A DNA stretch of 64,000 nt from Anoplopoma fimbria. Lineage: Eukaryota; Chordata; Actinopteri; Perciformes; Anoplopomatidae. Shown in pieces: positions 12,163-24,600 of the stretch (the first letter of the stretch is position 1; each line of letters opens with the position of its first letter). Location: assembly GCF_027596085.1 (NCBI RefSeq), contig NC_072465.1:10278553-10342552 (forward strand), read 5' to 3'. Both the position numbers and the translations under genes were made by a program. The notes under the pieces were generated by a model. It saw only the letters and a program-made list of their open reading frames with translations. It ran no database searches and was not told where the DNA came from.

Positions 12163-12285
12163 ATGGTTAAGGTTAGGCATTGACCTCCAATGGTTAAGGT
12201 TAGGCATTGACCTCCAATGGTTAAGGTTAGGCATTGACCACCAATGGTTAAGGTTAGGCATTGACCTTGGATAGTTAAGGTCAAT
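12163..12285 (+). repeat. 27-bp minisatellite
   Basis: About four and a half tandem units of 27 bp containing GGTTAAGGTTAGGCATTGAC. The first two full units are identical; the third and fourth carry substitutions. Part of the last unit recurs inverted (GTCAATGCC). Confidence 0.9.
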
Positions 12286-12299
12286 GCCCATTGAGTCTA

Positions 12300-13515
12300 G
12301 GTTGAACATTACCACACTAGATAGCAATCTCAGGATGGCTGAACTTTAATATTGTAAAACTGAACTCATCTGAACAGGCTTTAAAGTCCCAGAGATCCGG
12401 TAGTCAGAGAGAATTTAGCCTCTGTACTGCGAGCGTTCCCCAGTGAAACAGAATATTTGATCAAATCCAATCAAATCCTTCACACAATATGGCACAATAC
12501 AGAGCTACAGAGGACTGTGGCTCCACACACACCTTCCTTGTTGATAAAAGTTGCAGATTGATGGATGGATATCATGATTTTATTGGTGGAAATTGATCGG
12601 TACTAGCTTACATAAGCACAATTCATATATTTGGTTCTACAGGAAGTAAAGAAGATTGGATTCTCATATAAAAAAAACATAAATAAGTTTTTGTATATAT
12701 TGCTAAGTTGGTGCACAATATGACTGGGGATGTGGTCTTAAATGGTAAAAGGCATTTTTCATTTCAAATCGACTTTAAACATCTTGCTTTAATCCTGCCT
12801 GTCTTCTCTAACAATGTAGAATGTGTTGTCTGAATCCTGCATCATTATCTATTGCACTTGCTTTCACCACATTCCGTGATCTGACAAATCACCCCATGAA
12901 TCATGCGTTAAGGAAACATTCAATCCCTGCCTGATATAATTGCCCCTCCTGGCTTTAGCGGTACAGATGGAAGCTCTGTTTTGGATCTCCAAATACCTCC
13001 CCGAAGAGTTTTGAGAGGCTGCTTTCTCATCCATCTACAAAACAGCCAAGGATGATAGGTTTGTCCAAATGGAGTTATATCAACCTCACCACATGCAGTC
13101 CACTGAATGAGGATTTATGAAATCAGGTTAGAGTTGTTTTACTTTAGAGGTTTCATTGGTGTGTTTATACCATCAGCTGCTCTGCTTCAGCAGAAGGATC
13201 TTTATGTTGTTTGTTCTGGCTCATATCAGTGAGAATGGCTGTCCTATCTACTTTGACAGTCGCTATGGCAACAGATGCTCAGTATTGGTGGCGAGGTGTT
13301 TATTGCCCCAACCGACCATCTAATTCATGTCAGATGTGGACCTTGAGCTGCCAATCACTTCTACTGAGGGAGAAAAACAAAATTACAAACTGGCAGGCCA
13401 AAATAAAATGCATGTCTATGATATTTAAATCAGGTGGTCTTGTGAGACGCACCAGTGATGTCTTTAAAGCTTTCTAAATTATATAGTGTCTGGTCAGTTT
13501 GGGAAACTCAGAATT
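12300..13515. other. Unassigned intergenic sequence
   Basis: No exon, transposon or RNA gene recognised. Confidence 0.35.
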
Positions 13516-13519
13516 GCAT

Positions 13520-14312
13520 CCCTGCTTTAAGAAGATGATGTGGTTCTATCTCCTTCAGAACGGGAGTTTCGGCACACAATGGGCACACAATGGGGCGGTT
13601 TGCAGCCTAGTGTGAAGCGGTTAGGATGAGAGTCAGTACCTCCAAGTCTGAGGCCATGATTCACTGCTGGAAAATAGTGGATTGCACCTCTGGGTTGGAA
13701 GTGAGTCACTGACCTTAGCGAAGGAGTTCAAGTATCTGGTGGTCTTCAAGATTGAGGGTAAAATGGAGTGTGAGATTGTTGGCGGTTCGGCATCAGCAGT
13801 GCTGCGCGCAATGAACCGCACTGTTGTGGTGAAGAGGGAGCTGAGGCGGAGGGAGCTGAGGCGGAGGGCGTAGCTCGGGATATACCAGTCCATCTACCTT
13901 CAGACCCTTGAGGACACAAGCGGCCGACATGAGCTTCCTTCAGAGGGTGGCTGGGCTCAGCCTTAGAGATAGGGTGAGGAGCTCAGACATCCGAAGGGAG
14001 CTCGGAGGAGCTTATGGACTAAAACGGGCTAGCAGAGGTGGTTCGGGCATCTGATCAGGCATCTCATGGACGCCTCCCTTTAGAGGATTTCTAGGTACTT
14101 CCAACAGGTAAGAGGCCCCGGGGTAGACCCAGAACACGCTGGAGAGATTTGACATCTCTTCTGGCCTGGGAACGCCTTGGGATCCCTAGGGGGAGCTGGA
14201 AAGTGTTGCAGGAGGAGAGAGATGCCTGGAACACCCTCCTAAGCCTGCTGCCCCCAACCCGACCCCGGATAAGCGGAAGCAAATTATTGGATGGATGGAT
14301 ATTTATATCTAT
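13520..14312 (+). mobile_element. Non-LTR retrotransposon 3' end, degenerate
   Basis: Plus-strand pieces in several frames match the C-terminal part of fish LINE reverse-transcriptase proteins: GLSLRDRVRSSDIRRELG near 13950, then AWERLGIPRG and RDAWNTLLSLLPPTRP at about 14163-14260. It ends in 'GGATAAGCGGAAGCAA' and a short (GGAT)n tail, the usual 3' terminus of these elements. The copy is 5'-truncated and broken by frameshifts and stops, for example the TAG after GGGCG near 13871. The clade (Rex1/L2-type or RTE-type) cannot be fixed from this stretch. Confidence 0.75.
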
Positions 14313-14315
14313 ATA

Positions 14316-15947
14316 CAGTGGGTACGGAAAGTATTCAGACCCTTTAAATTTTTCACTCTTTGTTTCATTGCAGCCATTTGCTAAAATCGAAAAGTTCATT
14401 TTTTCGCATTAATGTACACTCAGCAACCCATCTTGACAGAAAAAAACAGAAATGTAGAAATTTTTGCAAATTTATTAAAAAAGAAAAACTGAAATATCAC
14501 ATGGTCATAAGTATTCAGACCCTTTGCTCAGTATTGACTAGAAGCACCCTTTTGAGCTAGTACAGCCATAAGTCTTCTTGGGAATGATGCAACAAGTTTC
14601 TCACACCTGGATTTGGGGATCCTCTGCCATTCTTCCTTGCAGATCCTCTCCAGTTCTGTCAGGTTGGATGGTGAACGTTGGTGGACAGCCATTTTCAGGT
14701 CTCTCCAGAGATGCTCAATTGGGTTTAGGTCAGGGCTCTGGCTGGGCCAGTCAAGAATGGTCACAGACTTGTTTTCTGAAGCCACTCCTTTGTTATTTTA
14801 GCTGTGTGCTTCGGGTCATTGTCTTGTTGGAAGGTGAACCTTCGGCCCAGTCTGAGGTCCTGAGCACTCTGGAGGAGGTTTTCTTCCAGGATATCTCTGT
14901 ACTTGGCCGCATTCATCTTTCCTTCAATTGCAACCAATCGTCCTGTCCCTGCAGCTGAAAAACACCCCCATAGCATGATGCTGCCACCACCATGTTTCAC
15001 TGTTGGGATTGTATTGGGCAGGTGATGAGCAGTGCCTGGTTTTCTCCACACATACCGCTTAGAATTAACGCCAAAAAGTTCAATCTTGGTCTCATCAGAC
15101 CAGAGAATCTTATTTCTCATAGTTTGGGAGTCCTCCATGTGTTTTTTGGCAAACTCTATGCGGGCTTTCATATGTCTTGCACTGAGGAGAGGCTTCCGTC
15201 GGGCCACTCTGCCATAAAGCCCCGACTGGTGGAGGGCTGCAGTGATAGTTGACTTTGTGGAACTTTCTCCCATCTCCCTACTGCATCTCTGGAGCTCAGC
15301 CACAGTGATCTTTGGGTTCTTCTTTACCTCTCTCACCAAGGCTCTTCTCCCACGATTGCTCAGTTTGGCTGGACGGCCAGGTCTAGGAAGAGTTCTGGTC
15401 ATCCCATACTTCTTCCATTTAAGGATTATGGAGGCCACTGTGCTCTTAGGAACCATGAGTGCTGCAGAAATTATTTTGTAACCTTGGCCAGATCTGTGCC
15501 TTGCCACAATTCTGTCTCTGAGCTCCTTGGGCAGTTCCTTCGACCTCATGATTCTCATTTGTTCTGACATGCACTGTGAGCTGTAAGGTTTTATATAGAC
15601 AGGTGTGTGCCTTTCCTAATCAAGTCCAATCAGTTTAATTAAACACAGCTGGACTCCAATGAAGGAGTAGAACCATCTCAAGGAGGATCAGAAGAAATGG
15701 ACAGCATGTGAGTTAAATATGAGTGTCACAGCAAAGGGTCTGAATACTTATGACCATGTGATATTTCAGTTTTTCTTTTTTAATAAATTTGCAAAAATTT
15801 CTACATTTCTGTTTTTTTCTGTCAAGATGGGTTGCTGAGTGTACATTAATGCGAAAAAAAATGAACTTTTTCGATTTTAGCAAATGGCTGCAATGAAACA
15901 AAGAGTGAAAAATTTAAAGGGGTCTGAATACTTTCCGTACCCACTGT
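14316..15947 (-). mobile_element. Tc1-like transposon, copy A
   Basis: A 1632-bp element starting CAGTGGGTACGGAAAG and ending with the exact inverted complement, flanked by TA (14314-14315 and 15948-15949). The terminal arms are about 215 bp. Each has the motif AAGTATTCAGACCC at its outer and inner edge, the IR/DR arrangement of Sleeping Beauty-like Tc1 elements. Its length equals that of copy C, and the sequence is nearly identical to copies B and C, so this family moved recently. Confidence 0.95.
14528..15570 (-). pseudogene. Tc1 transposase, copy A (frameshifted)
   Basis: Starts [13 protein letters not shown] at 15570. The paired-type DNA-binding region (about residues 1-110) includes [15 protein letters not shown] and the [12 protein letters not shown] basic linker. 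Catalytic D is in [11 protein letters not shown] and the second D in [11 protein letters not shown]. Near 14770 the frame breaks: copy B reads CTTCGGAACAAG and this copy reads CTTCAGAAAACAAG, two bases longer. The rest, including the third catalytic residue (E of NPIEHLW), continues in another frame to the stop at 14528. Apart from this two-base insertion the gene would match copy B closely. The 269-residue product lacks the catalytic Glu and should be inactive. Confidence 0.93.
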
Positions 15948-15949
15948 AT

Positions 15950-18900
15950 ATTGTATTGTGTCCTGGACAGCACTGCAGGATGCATTTAAGGACTTTTCTA
16001 CACGTATACAGATATTTCTTTGAACTGATATGTTCCTTTAGTTTTTTAAATAAAATTCTGTCCACACCACCTCTGTTTTACAAAATATCTCTGTCCACAA
16101 TAGAACGCAATAACAACTCCAAACGCTAGCTGAGCCAGTAGGTGACAATAAACGGCTACATCAACCACACCTCAAATACCAGAGAGGAAGATTCTGAGCA
16201 TGCTCAGTGAGCTTATTTACTGTTGGCGGTGTTAATAAATAGTAAACAATAGTTGAGCAATAGTTTATTATTTATTTATTCATACATACTTGATAATTAA
16301 TGATTTGGCGAAAAATTAATTTGACTCATATCCCTTAGTGGCATGGGTAAGTCTGAACACAAATTCATATTTTGTTATCATAAACATTTGAAACACCACT
16401 TCGTCCTACCATCAGACACAGTTAAAGATACTTTTTGCAGAGGTTAAATACTGCAAACTCCTACACATTACATGAACTGCAATATGTATAGTATGTGCGT
16501 AGTGTTCAAGACTGTCGAATACTTCACCACCGCTTCACTTCATGCTTAGCTTCCTTCTGCCTGGTTTTTGATCCAGGATTTTTTAGGGGTGTGCATTGAT
16601 ATGTATGTATATCTTGATAGCTTCAGGGCTCTGCGGATTTGAGCATGTCGTCCGCAGCAGAAGGCTTCCCTGGCCACAGCTCATTGTCTGCAGTTCACTT
16701 TTGCTGCTGGAGGCTGGATTTACTAATGTTACCACCAAACTCCAAAGGGGCACCTGTTCCAAACAGCCACGCGCAACAAATTTATTTGCCCCTAATTTCA
16801 TGTCAGCGAAGCTCACTTATGTAGGCCTAACCATGTATTTAATTATACGGGTGTATCATTTTCATTAGGGCATACAGAACACATTTACATATAGGCCCCT
16901 AATCTGAATTAAATAAGCAATCATAGAGCTCATAATATTTGTTCCTAATGAATTTACTTTCGCACATATTTCCCGACCATTCTCACGTTCTACGAAAATT
17001 GAATGCTTCTCCAGTTGGATCAACAAATTCTCACTTTGGGTGTCAGCAAGGATTTAGCCAGGGAAGAAAATATACCCCTTTTTACTTTTACTTCAGCAAC
17101 ACACCAAATATTCACAGAAGGATCAATACAATACATCTTATCTGATCTCAGCCTGTGCAATAATGTGCCCATAAAACTGCTGTTGATGTCTCTTTTGTAA
17201 TAGAGCAATATGAATTCACACAGCGCTGCAGCGCCGGCACTGATGGGCAGAGTGTTACCTGTAGTTCCTCTGCATTGGGTGGCTCTGTAATCCTGCCTAT
17301 ATTGGCAGCTGAAAAGGGATTCTTCTATAAATAGCTCGATATGTTAATTCCCCATGTTCCGTGATAGGGACGGTCTACCTCTGAAGTGAGGAGAGGCGTG
17401 ATCAATCCGCTAGGTTGGAAGTCTGGAGAGAACTTAAAAAAAAAAAAACATATATTATACTTCTGTCTGTAGCACCTCACAATGAAATAACCTGACATTG
17501 GCCTGTGGTATATTTTTAGCTCATGTTTATTCCATATATTATATCTGAAGGATACTGCATATAGTCATAGCTGTAATCTTAAGACATGTGTTTATGGGCA
17601 CATCTTTCTATAATTACCAAGATTGGAGGACAAAACTGACAACTTATATATAGTAAGGAACTATTTATCTATAAGGACAATGTTTCAATATAACTTCCTG
17701 TTAAAATGAAATTAAACTTAACTAAACAGAGCTTGTATATTTGAGGCTGTGCAACGTATCCTAATACAACAGGAGGTTGTATGCGTTATTCTTCATTTTT
17801 CATCGTTTTCATGTGAAAGCCAGCAACACGTGTCAATTTCATCTTCCTAGTAGGGTCAAGGAAAAGATCTTAAAATATTTAGGTTCGATTATTGTAAAAC
17901 ATTTGGTGAGGTTAAGTAAAAGAGTGTGAAATAGATTTACTTAGATGTGTTCTTACTGAGTGTGGGATCATTACATCATATGGGGCAGAAAGCAATAAAT
18001 GGAAAAGTCTGAGAAAGTCTGATCTACATAGCAGCAGCCCTATCAAACATACCATTCTTCAGCACGAGCAGTAGAACAAATTTAAAGACAAAATAAAAAA
18101 GGCAAAACAGACACTTTGGGTTGTCATGGATTTATTCAATGTCAGTATGGATGCATAGAAGTAGCTTCCAATGTCAGTACAAACACCCCCTTAGATAAAA
18201 GTACAGAACAGCTTTTGAAGACTTGGCACACGGCGTTCAATCAACTGAAAAACTCTGGCTGACATGGAAAGGAGCTGATGAGCTGGAATCTGGGATTGCA
18301 TCGGGTATTAAGGGCAGGCCGCATACAATAACTGATGTATTCTGAGTCCTAATTAAAAAGGTAGACACTTTCAGCCGCATTCAAAAGCAGCGTGCAAGAT
18401 CAAAGGCTTTAGCTAATTAGCACTGACACCTAATGTGGGCCCCCCCCCAACAGTTTCATTATGAACGTGTCCAAACAGCGTCCTGGATGAGCAGCCGAAC
18501 ACAGCTTTCATGCTCTTCAAAGATGGGCCTTTAATCCTTTGAGTGATACTCCTACTGTTAAAGTTTTGCAAATTATTTCAACAGCAAGCCAGAGCAGTGG
18601 AAGATAATATGTTTGAGAAACATTGGACAATCAATACAGCGGCACCTGCCAGCTGCAAAACTCATCTAACGCAATGTAAGACAGACACCACAGAGGATTC
18701 CATTATTAAAACATTCACACAACATTAAATTCTCTTATAATTCGGTAAACAGCTTTGCCTCGTCTAACTCTTCTCCCTGAGCTTTACCGACACTGTCGGT
18801 AAAATGTGTGCAACCAAACCGTTCTCATTCCAGACTCAACAAACACGGCAGCTCGGTCGGTGGCCCTCGGCGTCTGATGCACGCACCAAGGCATTTTTTG

Positions 18901-19839
18901 CTGTCTGTATACGCACTAAGCTTTTAAATACAATGTAAACCAATTCCTTGTCATTATTAGACAGTCAGAGCAACTGACGTAGTATAAAGAACGAGAAAGT
19001 CCACAAATGGAGGGTGGGAGCTGAGGTTTAAATGGTCAAACAAACACAGGACTTTCAGCTAAGAAACCGCTGTCCATGTCCCGTGTAAAGCAAAGTCAAC
19101 GGTGACTTTTTTTTTTTACAGTAGTTTACAAGCATACTTATATTAAGTAATAAACATACTCATTTTAATCAAATGCCATTCATCGGTTCCTAAACCTAAC
19201 CAAGTAAACCAAAAACTAAGTGAACCTACTTTTGAAGTTTATTTTGGAAAGACGCAATGCATGTAATGGGTGGAACTGATGTCTAATAATTAGGATAGAG
19301 GGGAACCTAGAGCGTCATAGTTTGACTCGTAGGACCACTGACCACGGGTCTGTATTTGTCGAGTTGGGATTAAGTATTTGTTGGCGTTACCTTCCATCCT
19401 TCTACAATGAATTGACATCTAAGCTATGTTAGACAAGATTAGGAGGTGGTGTCTTTGATTGGGACTTCATCACAGAGAGTGTGTCTTTATAAGAAGTTTT
19501 CTTCAAGTTGTCAGATAAGGACATAACTTCACTAAAAAGGTGAGGAATCAGAACTAACTGAAGCTGAATCCAAACAACAACAGGAGTTCCAGTTAAACGC
19601 TTCTGAACATCAGTGTTATTACAAGTTTTGTAGTTTTTGCCATCATTCCAATCAGTCAAGATTCATCACTTTGGCCCCAAAACTTAGTTGTAAGATTTTT
19701 TTTTTAGCCTGACAATCAGACTCTGTAAACATTCACTTCATTCACTCAAGAGTGACGTTTCACCAACGTCATTTTTAGTCAAAGAAAAAGCTGCTTGGAG
19801 CAGTTAAAGTTTTAACAAAGATCAAAGAAATATGAAGAT
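15950..19839. other. Unassigned intergenic sequence
   Basis: Mostly AT-rich with no exon recognised. About 18290-18450 stands out: it has a TCF/LEF-type AGATCAAAGG and homeodomain-type CTAATTAG and TAATTA sites close together, as in developmental enhancers. This is suggestive only. Confidence 0.35.
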
Positions 19840-20042
19840 TTAACGGAACAGTGTGTAGCATCTAGGGGCATTTATTTGCAGAAATGGGTTAATAAGTATG
19901 TAGTAAGTAGTTAGGGCTTTTCACATTTTTACATTTTATGTCGGCCACCATACTCCCTTGGCACACAGGAGAAGTGTCAGTTGGTTGCAATCTGCAACCT
20001 GACCGCTAGATGCCGCCAGATCCTACACACTGGCCCTTTAAG
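19840..20042 (-). mobile_element. hAT-like MITE, copy 1
   Basis: Ends 'GGAACAGTGTGTAGCATCT' and, inverted, 'GGGCCAGTGTGTAGGATCT' form imperfect terminal repeats around about 200 bp with no coding frame. The interior, 'GGTTGCAGATTGCAACC' on the minus strand, matches the element at 45282-45589 in opposite orientation. The TIR style is that of fish hAT-derived MITEs. Confidence 0.65.
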
Positions 20043-20134
20043 AGATATTTCTGTAAGTTGACTTGCAACAATCGTGTTTGTTGTCATTATCCTGCTATGT
20101 TTCATGGAGGTGTCTGTAGGTAGCTAGCAATAAC

Positions 20135-20246
20135 CACAAGGTTGGTGGAAAAAATGTGATCTCCATTCTAACTGCTCCTCCGGGATGGGTTAAATGCAGA
20201 GAAAGAATTTCCCCTTACTAATAAAGGATTGATTATTATTATTATT
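20135..20246 (+). repeat. SINE/LINE 3' tail
   Basis: 'CTCCGGGATGGGTTAAATGC', then a pyrimidine-rich stretch and (ATT)n, is a common 3' end of fish SINE/LINE copies. Only the tail is recognisable. Confidence 0.5.
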
Positions 20247-20249
20247 ATA

Positions 20250-21421
20250 AGCATAACAATGACCAAAACCAAATAAATAACACCCAGGACCAGAATACTA
20301 ATTTAAGTACCAGTAATTTGAGATTTAAATCAAAGGCCACATGAGTCCACATAAAACTAAATAGGTGTAGTGTTGCATTAATCATATTGATCCAACAGAT
20401 CTATTTTGCCTCCTTTCACACAACTTACTGCGTGCGAAAACATCATTAGGAGAGCTCTGTTTGTCTGACTTCAGCAAAGCAATGCGAAGTAAAACTCCAC
20501 TGTACAGGCTGGCTCATTATCTACTGAACACGTTCCAGTGTTTGGCTTTGATCTGGAAACTGGAGTGCTCGGAGTCACATGTTTCAGCTTTCAAATTTGT
20601 TCACGCTTAAGAGACGAAATTCTTTAGTACCTTTTGGAAAAATCACAACAGGCTCCATGTGAACATGAACTGCAGAGGTTGAGTGGATTAAAGTACAAAA
20701 ACTTATCATTAGCTGAACTGATTAAGGAAACACTATTAACTATTATGATTAGAATATCATCTCGATGAAAAACACCAATTTACACTTGAAGTAATAAAAC
20801 TAAATGCCAATGAGGAATGAAGAACATAATCTTCTGTAAGAAGGTTAAATATCACGATCAGATTAGTTTTCATGTGCAATCATCTTGTGTTTCACCTCTA
20901 AGATTGATTAACTAAGAAAATGAGGATAATTAACCAGCTTTCCCATGTATCTGTGAGAAAATCAAACCTCTTTACAATTTCATGGACTAGTAATGTATCA
21001 CATCTTTCACAAATGACAATATTACATTTCCTGAGATGACAGAATACTTCTCTAAAACGCTGCCCGAACATACATTAAACATAAAACCCATCTTTCTCCA
21101 ACTGATGAAAATTTAAACAAGTCTTTTTGTGGCGTACGAGAATTTATGAACTTGGCTGTAATCAGGCCATGGCTATTGTTTCAGTAGGATTTTTGTCTTT
21201 AAAGGATTATTCCCTTTCCCAACGTATACATTAAAAATGTAAAATATTACCAAAGCTAACGTTTGTTAGTGTAAATGTGCAAACAAGCGTTGTGTCACCC
21301 CTGCTGTCACAACTCTCAAATAAACACAGATAACTGGTCAATATAAAGTTACTTGAGTGCCTTTAAATGTCACAGCTGTGGATGACGCACATGTCAGTGT
21401 TAATGGCTGGATTAGAGCGTC
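20250..21421 (-). other. hdac11 3' flank, probable 3' UTR
   Basis: Sequence directly 3' of the hdac11 stop. I saw no canonical AATAAA or ATTAAA on the minus strand in this stretch, so the transcript end is not placed. No other gene recognised. Confidence 0.3.
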
Positions 21422-21671
21422 TCAGACAGCAGTGAATTTCGATCCAGCGGATCCAGAGCTGCACATCATGCTGGTCACCAGCGACGATGATGAGGAGCCC
21501 TCCCCCTCCATAGCCTCTGCTCCAATCAGGCCCTGCCGGTCCAAGTTGAGGATGGAGTCGGCGATGATGCGGGCGGTTTTCTTCTGGTACCCCCCCAGAA
21601 GTCACCATGAGTATGGGGATGCCCCGTCGCCTCGCTGCCCTGAACACGATCTCGTCTCTCTTCACGATGCC
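21422..21671 (-). CDS. hdac11: hdac11 last coding exon, with frameshift
   Basis: Begins [20 protein letters not shown] and LMVTSGG after acceptor TCTGCCAG. A run of seven C (21590-21596; G on the coding strand) stands where six are needed for GG before Tyr-Gln-Lys-Lys. As written the frame continues as [12 protein letters not shown] and ends at 21363, losing the catalytic tyrosine and C-terminal helices. Ignoring one base, the expected frame resumes as [16 protein letters not shown], runs through a Ser-rich tail and ends in TGA at 21422-21424. The conserved frame after the run shows that any real mutation must be recent. Confidence 0.9.
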
Positions 21672-24600
21672 CTGGCAGAGAGGGACCGGAGGAGAGGTGG
21701 TCTGTCAGTCTATACAGGGCCTCGGGTGGCACAGTTGGGTCCATTTCAGTTTTTTTCCTGATCTGGTGTGCGAGCTTAGACTGGTTTGTTTCATGCAAAC
21801 TGGCTGAACCTGCATTTGTCATCATTATGACTTGCTGGAAACTTAAAAAAGTAGCCTACCTCAGGAAGCTGTGCCGACGTCATGGCATCATATTTGTTTA
21901 TAGGAGGGCTAATACTGGTTTTTGTGGCAATTATTGAAGAGTGAAAGAGATCAAATTTCAGTAGAGGTTGGCGGGGGGAGACGTTGTGTTTGTTTACCAG
22001 AAGGTTCATATGTTTTGGGTTGACGAGAACGACGGGTTCCCTCCAGCCATTTTATTGCAAGCCCAGCTGTTTGAACCCTGAATTAGAAATCTTGCTATGG
22101 CGAAGGCATGACCCACCCTACTATGCTTCTGATTGGCTGGTACGTCATTTGTTGAATTGGTTAGATTCATAGACTGTGTATATATGAAGTGGACATAGGC
22201 ATTGAGACGTCACCCATTGGTTTGTGGACTGGTGTTTAAAGCCTCGAGTTTGGTGTCATTTTGCCATTGACATCTTGGCTTTTTTGCAACAAATGAACGG
22301 AAGTGACCATATTTGGACTGCGGAGAAGTGACACAGAGACGCCAAATACGGCTTTGGTAGAAGTAGAAACCTGTTTATCCAGCCCCGCCCTTAAGCATAC
22401 CCTGCTTTATGGTCTATTTGACTCTGAAAGGACCATAATTTACTAAATGAACATCATGTTGTATTGAAGAAGACTTGAAACTAGAGATTGAGACCATGAA
22501 CTCATGTTTACAATGTTTACTGAGGGAATAAATCAAAAGAGAAGTAGAGTCATTTTCTCATAGACTTCTATACAATCAGACTTCTTGTGGCATCCAGAGG
22601 AGTCGCCCCCTGCTGGCCAGTAGAGAGTTTCAGGCACATCCTGTTTGGCTTCACTTTTCAGAACCGGAGGGTTATGTCAGGGTTAGCCAATCAGAAGCAG
22701 AGTAGGGCAGGTCACACTTTTGCAGAGAGGGATTCAGAATATTGAAGCCTGTAACCTTAGTGAGCTTGCGTGTCTTGCTTGCCACCTGCTAATTTAAAGT
22801 AAACAGGGTTAGTCTCCATGTTAGCCCCAACTTTGGGCCAGACTCACTTAAGTTGGGCTGACCTTTAAGGTGGACCAGGCACTCTCATTTGAGTGACAAG
22901 TTGCTTCACAACTGGTAAAACTTGGTATACCGGTCCGCTGTTTGGCTTAATATCATACCGGTTTAAAAATGTTTACACTGGCCAAACCCTGTTGAATAGT
23001 ACCAGTAACTTATCTGAATTTGATCAGGCTGCTGACAAACGCTTCTATCTATGCTCCCCTTCTCACCTGAGTAGAGAGGGGAGGCCTGTTCATACATCTC
23101 ACTGCTTCACTGTGGAGCAGCAAACCTCTCAGGAAAGAAACACAATTCCTGGCTTGTCTAGGGATGAAAGTGGGAACAGCTTGTGTCCAAAATCTCATTG
23201 ATTATGGAGCAATTTGTAGCGCAATGACTGATTTCAAACATTATTCGGAATGACAGAAATACATGTTCAACCACAACTTTAAATAACAGTTACTGAAACT
23301 GCACAAAGACGTTTTTTTTAAATTCAATTTCAGGTCATAAACCAGCCCAAAATCACAAATTAGCTCTCCAACACACATCAGCGTACATCCCCACTAATGC
23401 ATTCGGCAAATCCGCCTTATTTGCTCCAATTATTCTCTGGAATTCACAGGATCACTGGCATGGTATATCTGCACACAGGAAGTAATAAATCCAAATTTGG
23501 CTCATGCGGATCAGCTCCCAGTATGCTTTCAGATTTCCTGACAAATTAGCTGCACAAAGTGCTCACGTGACCCGACACAGCTGAGCCTGCCACTTCCACG
23601 TTCAGATGTTTCTCCTGCCACTGCAGCACTGCAGATAAACAATGAACCTTTGTTTTAAATAGTCAATATAAACTTTCTCAGAGGATTTCTTCCTCCGTTC
23701 ATTTCTGTATGTAACGGCATCTAAAATGAACACAAATCACAGAAATTGTTGTTTTAGGAACAATTGTGAAGGAATTCTGCAGTATATTTGCTTAATATTG
23801 ACAGTTGTTTTCTCTATCAACACTGCCAAAATGCAGGAGACCAAGAGGGAAAGTAATCCAAAGACAGTTTAAAACTTAAATGCAGAATGTTTAAATATAA
23901 ACTCACTTATTTTGGGACAGAGCTGCGAGCTATTTTGGGCATGCAGAGTTACTGATGTTACTTTCACAATGTTACAGTAGACAAGGAGCGAGCTACAAAT
24001 CCAAATCCCACACATTGTGTGTTGGCGACCGGCGGAAAGGGCAGCGCAATGTGTAAAACAAACGCACATCCCTGCCATCGAGAAAGAAAGAAGTCGTGGC
24101 GTGCCTTGCGGTTTAGCTCTCTGAAGCTCATGCTAACGTCACATTAGAATCTGGTCTGCTCTGCAGGTGATATCAGAGCGACAGTATTGTTGGTCTGCGG
24201 GACATCTGACCAGCTGAGCAACTGTTTCCAGCAGCTGGGCTAACGTAAGCTACAGTCAATGACACATCAGTCCACCAGGTGTGCAGACTACTTCATACAA
24301 CACCAGTCAGACTGAAGTCTGTTGGGGGAAGAATAAATAACGTTATGAGTTAATTACCATTTGAGGCTATAGCCATTTTGATTTAAAGTTAATTAATTAT
24401 TAGGTAACTTATGTCTGACTCGTGTTATGTCCTCTAATGAAGCTGTAAGTTGTGCAGGTGTTTGCTGTGAGTGCACTGAACACTGCAGAACACAACTGTA
24501 ATACAGGTGTTGAATAGCGACAGTCAGGAGCACCGCAGCTTTAACTGAAGTCCTTATTTTAAGTTATTTAGTTTATCAATTAAGTAACTTGGTGTTTACT

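Noticed and set aside
12163..12285. Array considered as CRISPR
   Set aside because: Units are contiguous with no spacers, and the genome is that of a fish.
14578..15481. Plus-strand open frames opposite the Tc1 transposases (also at 26423-27334, 41664-42574, 60007-60719)
   Set aside because: They recur only because the same transposase sequence recurs; they are antisense shadows of the transposase frames.
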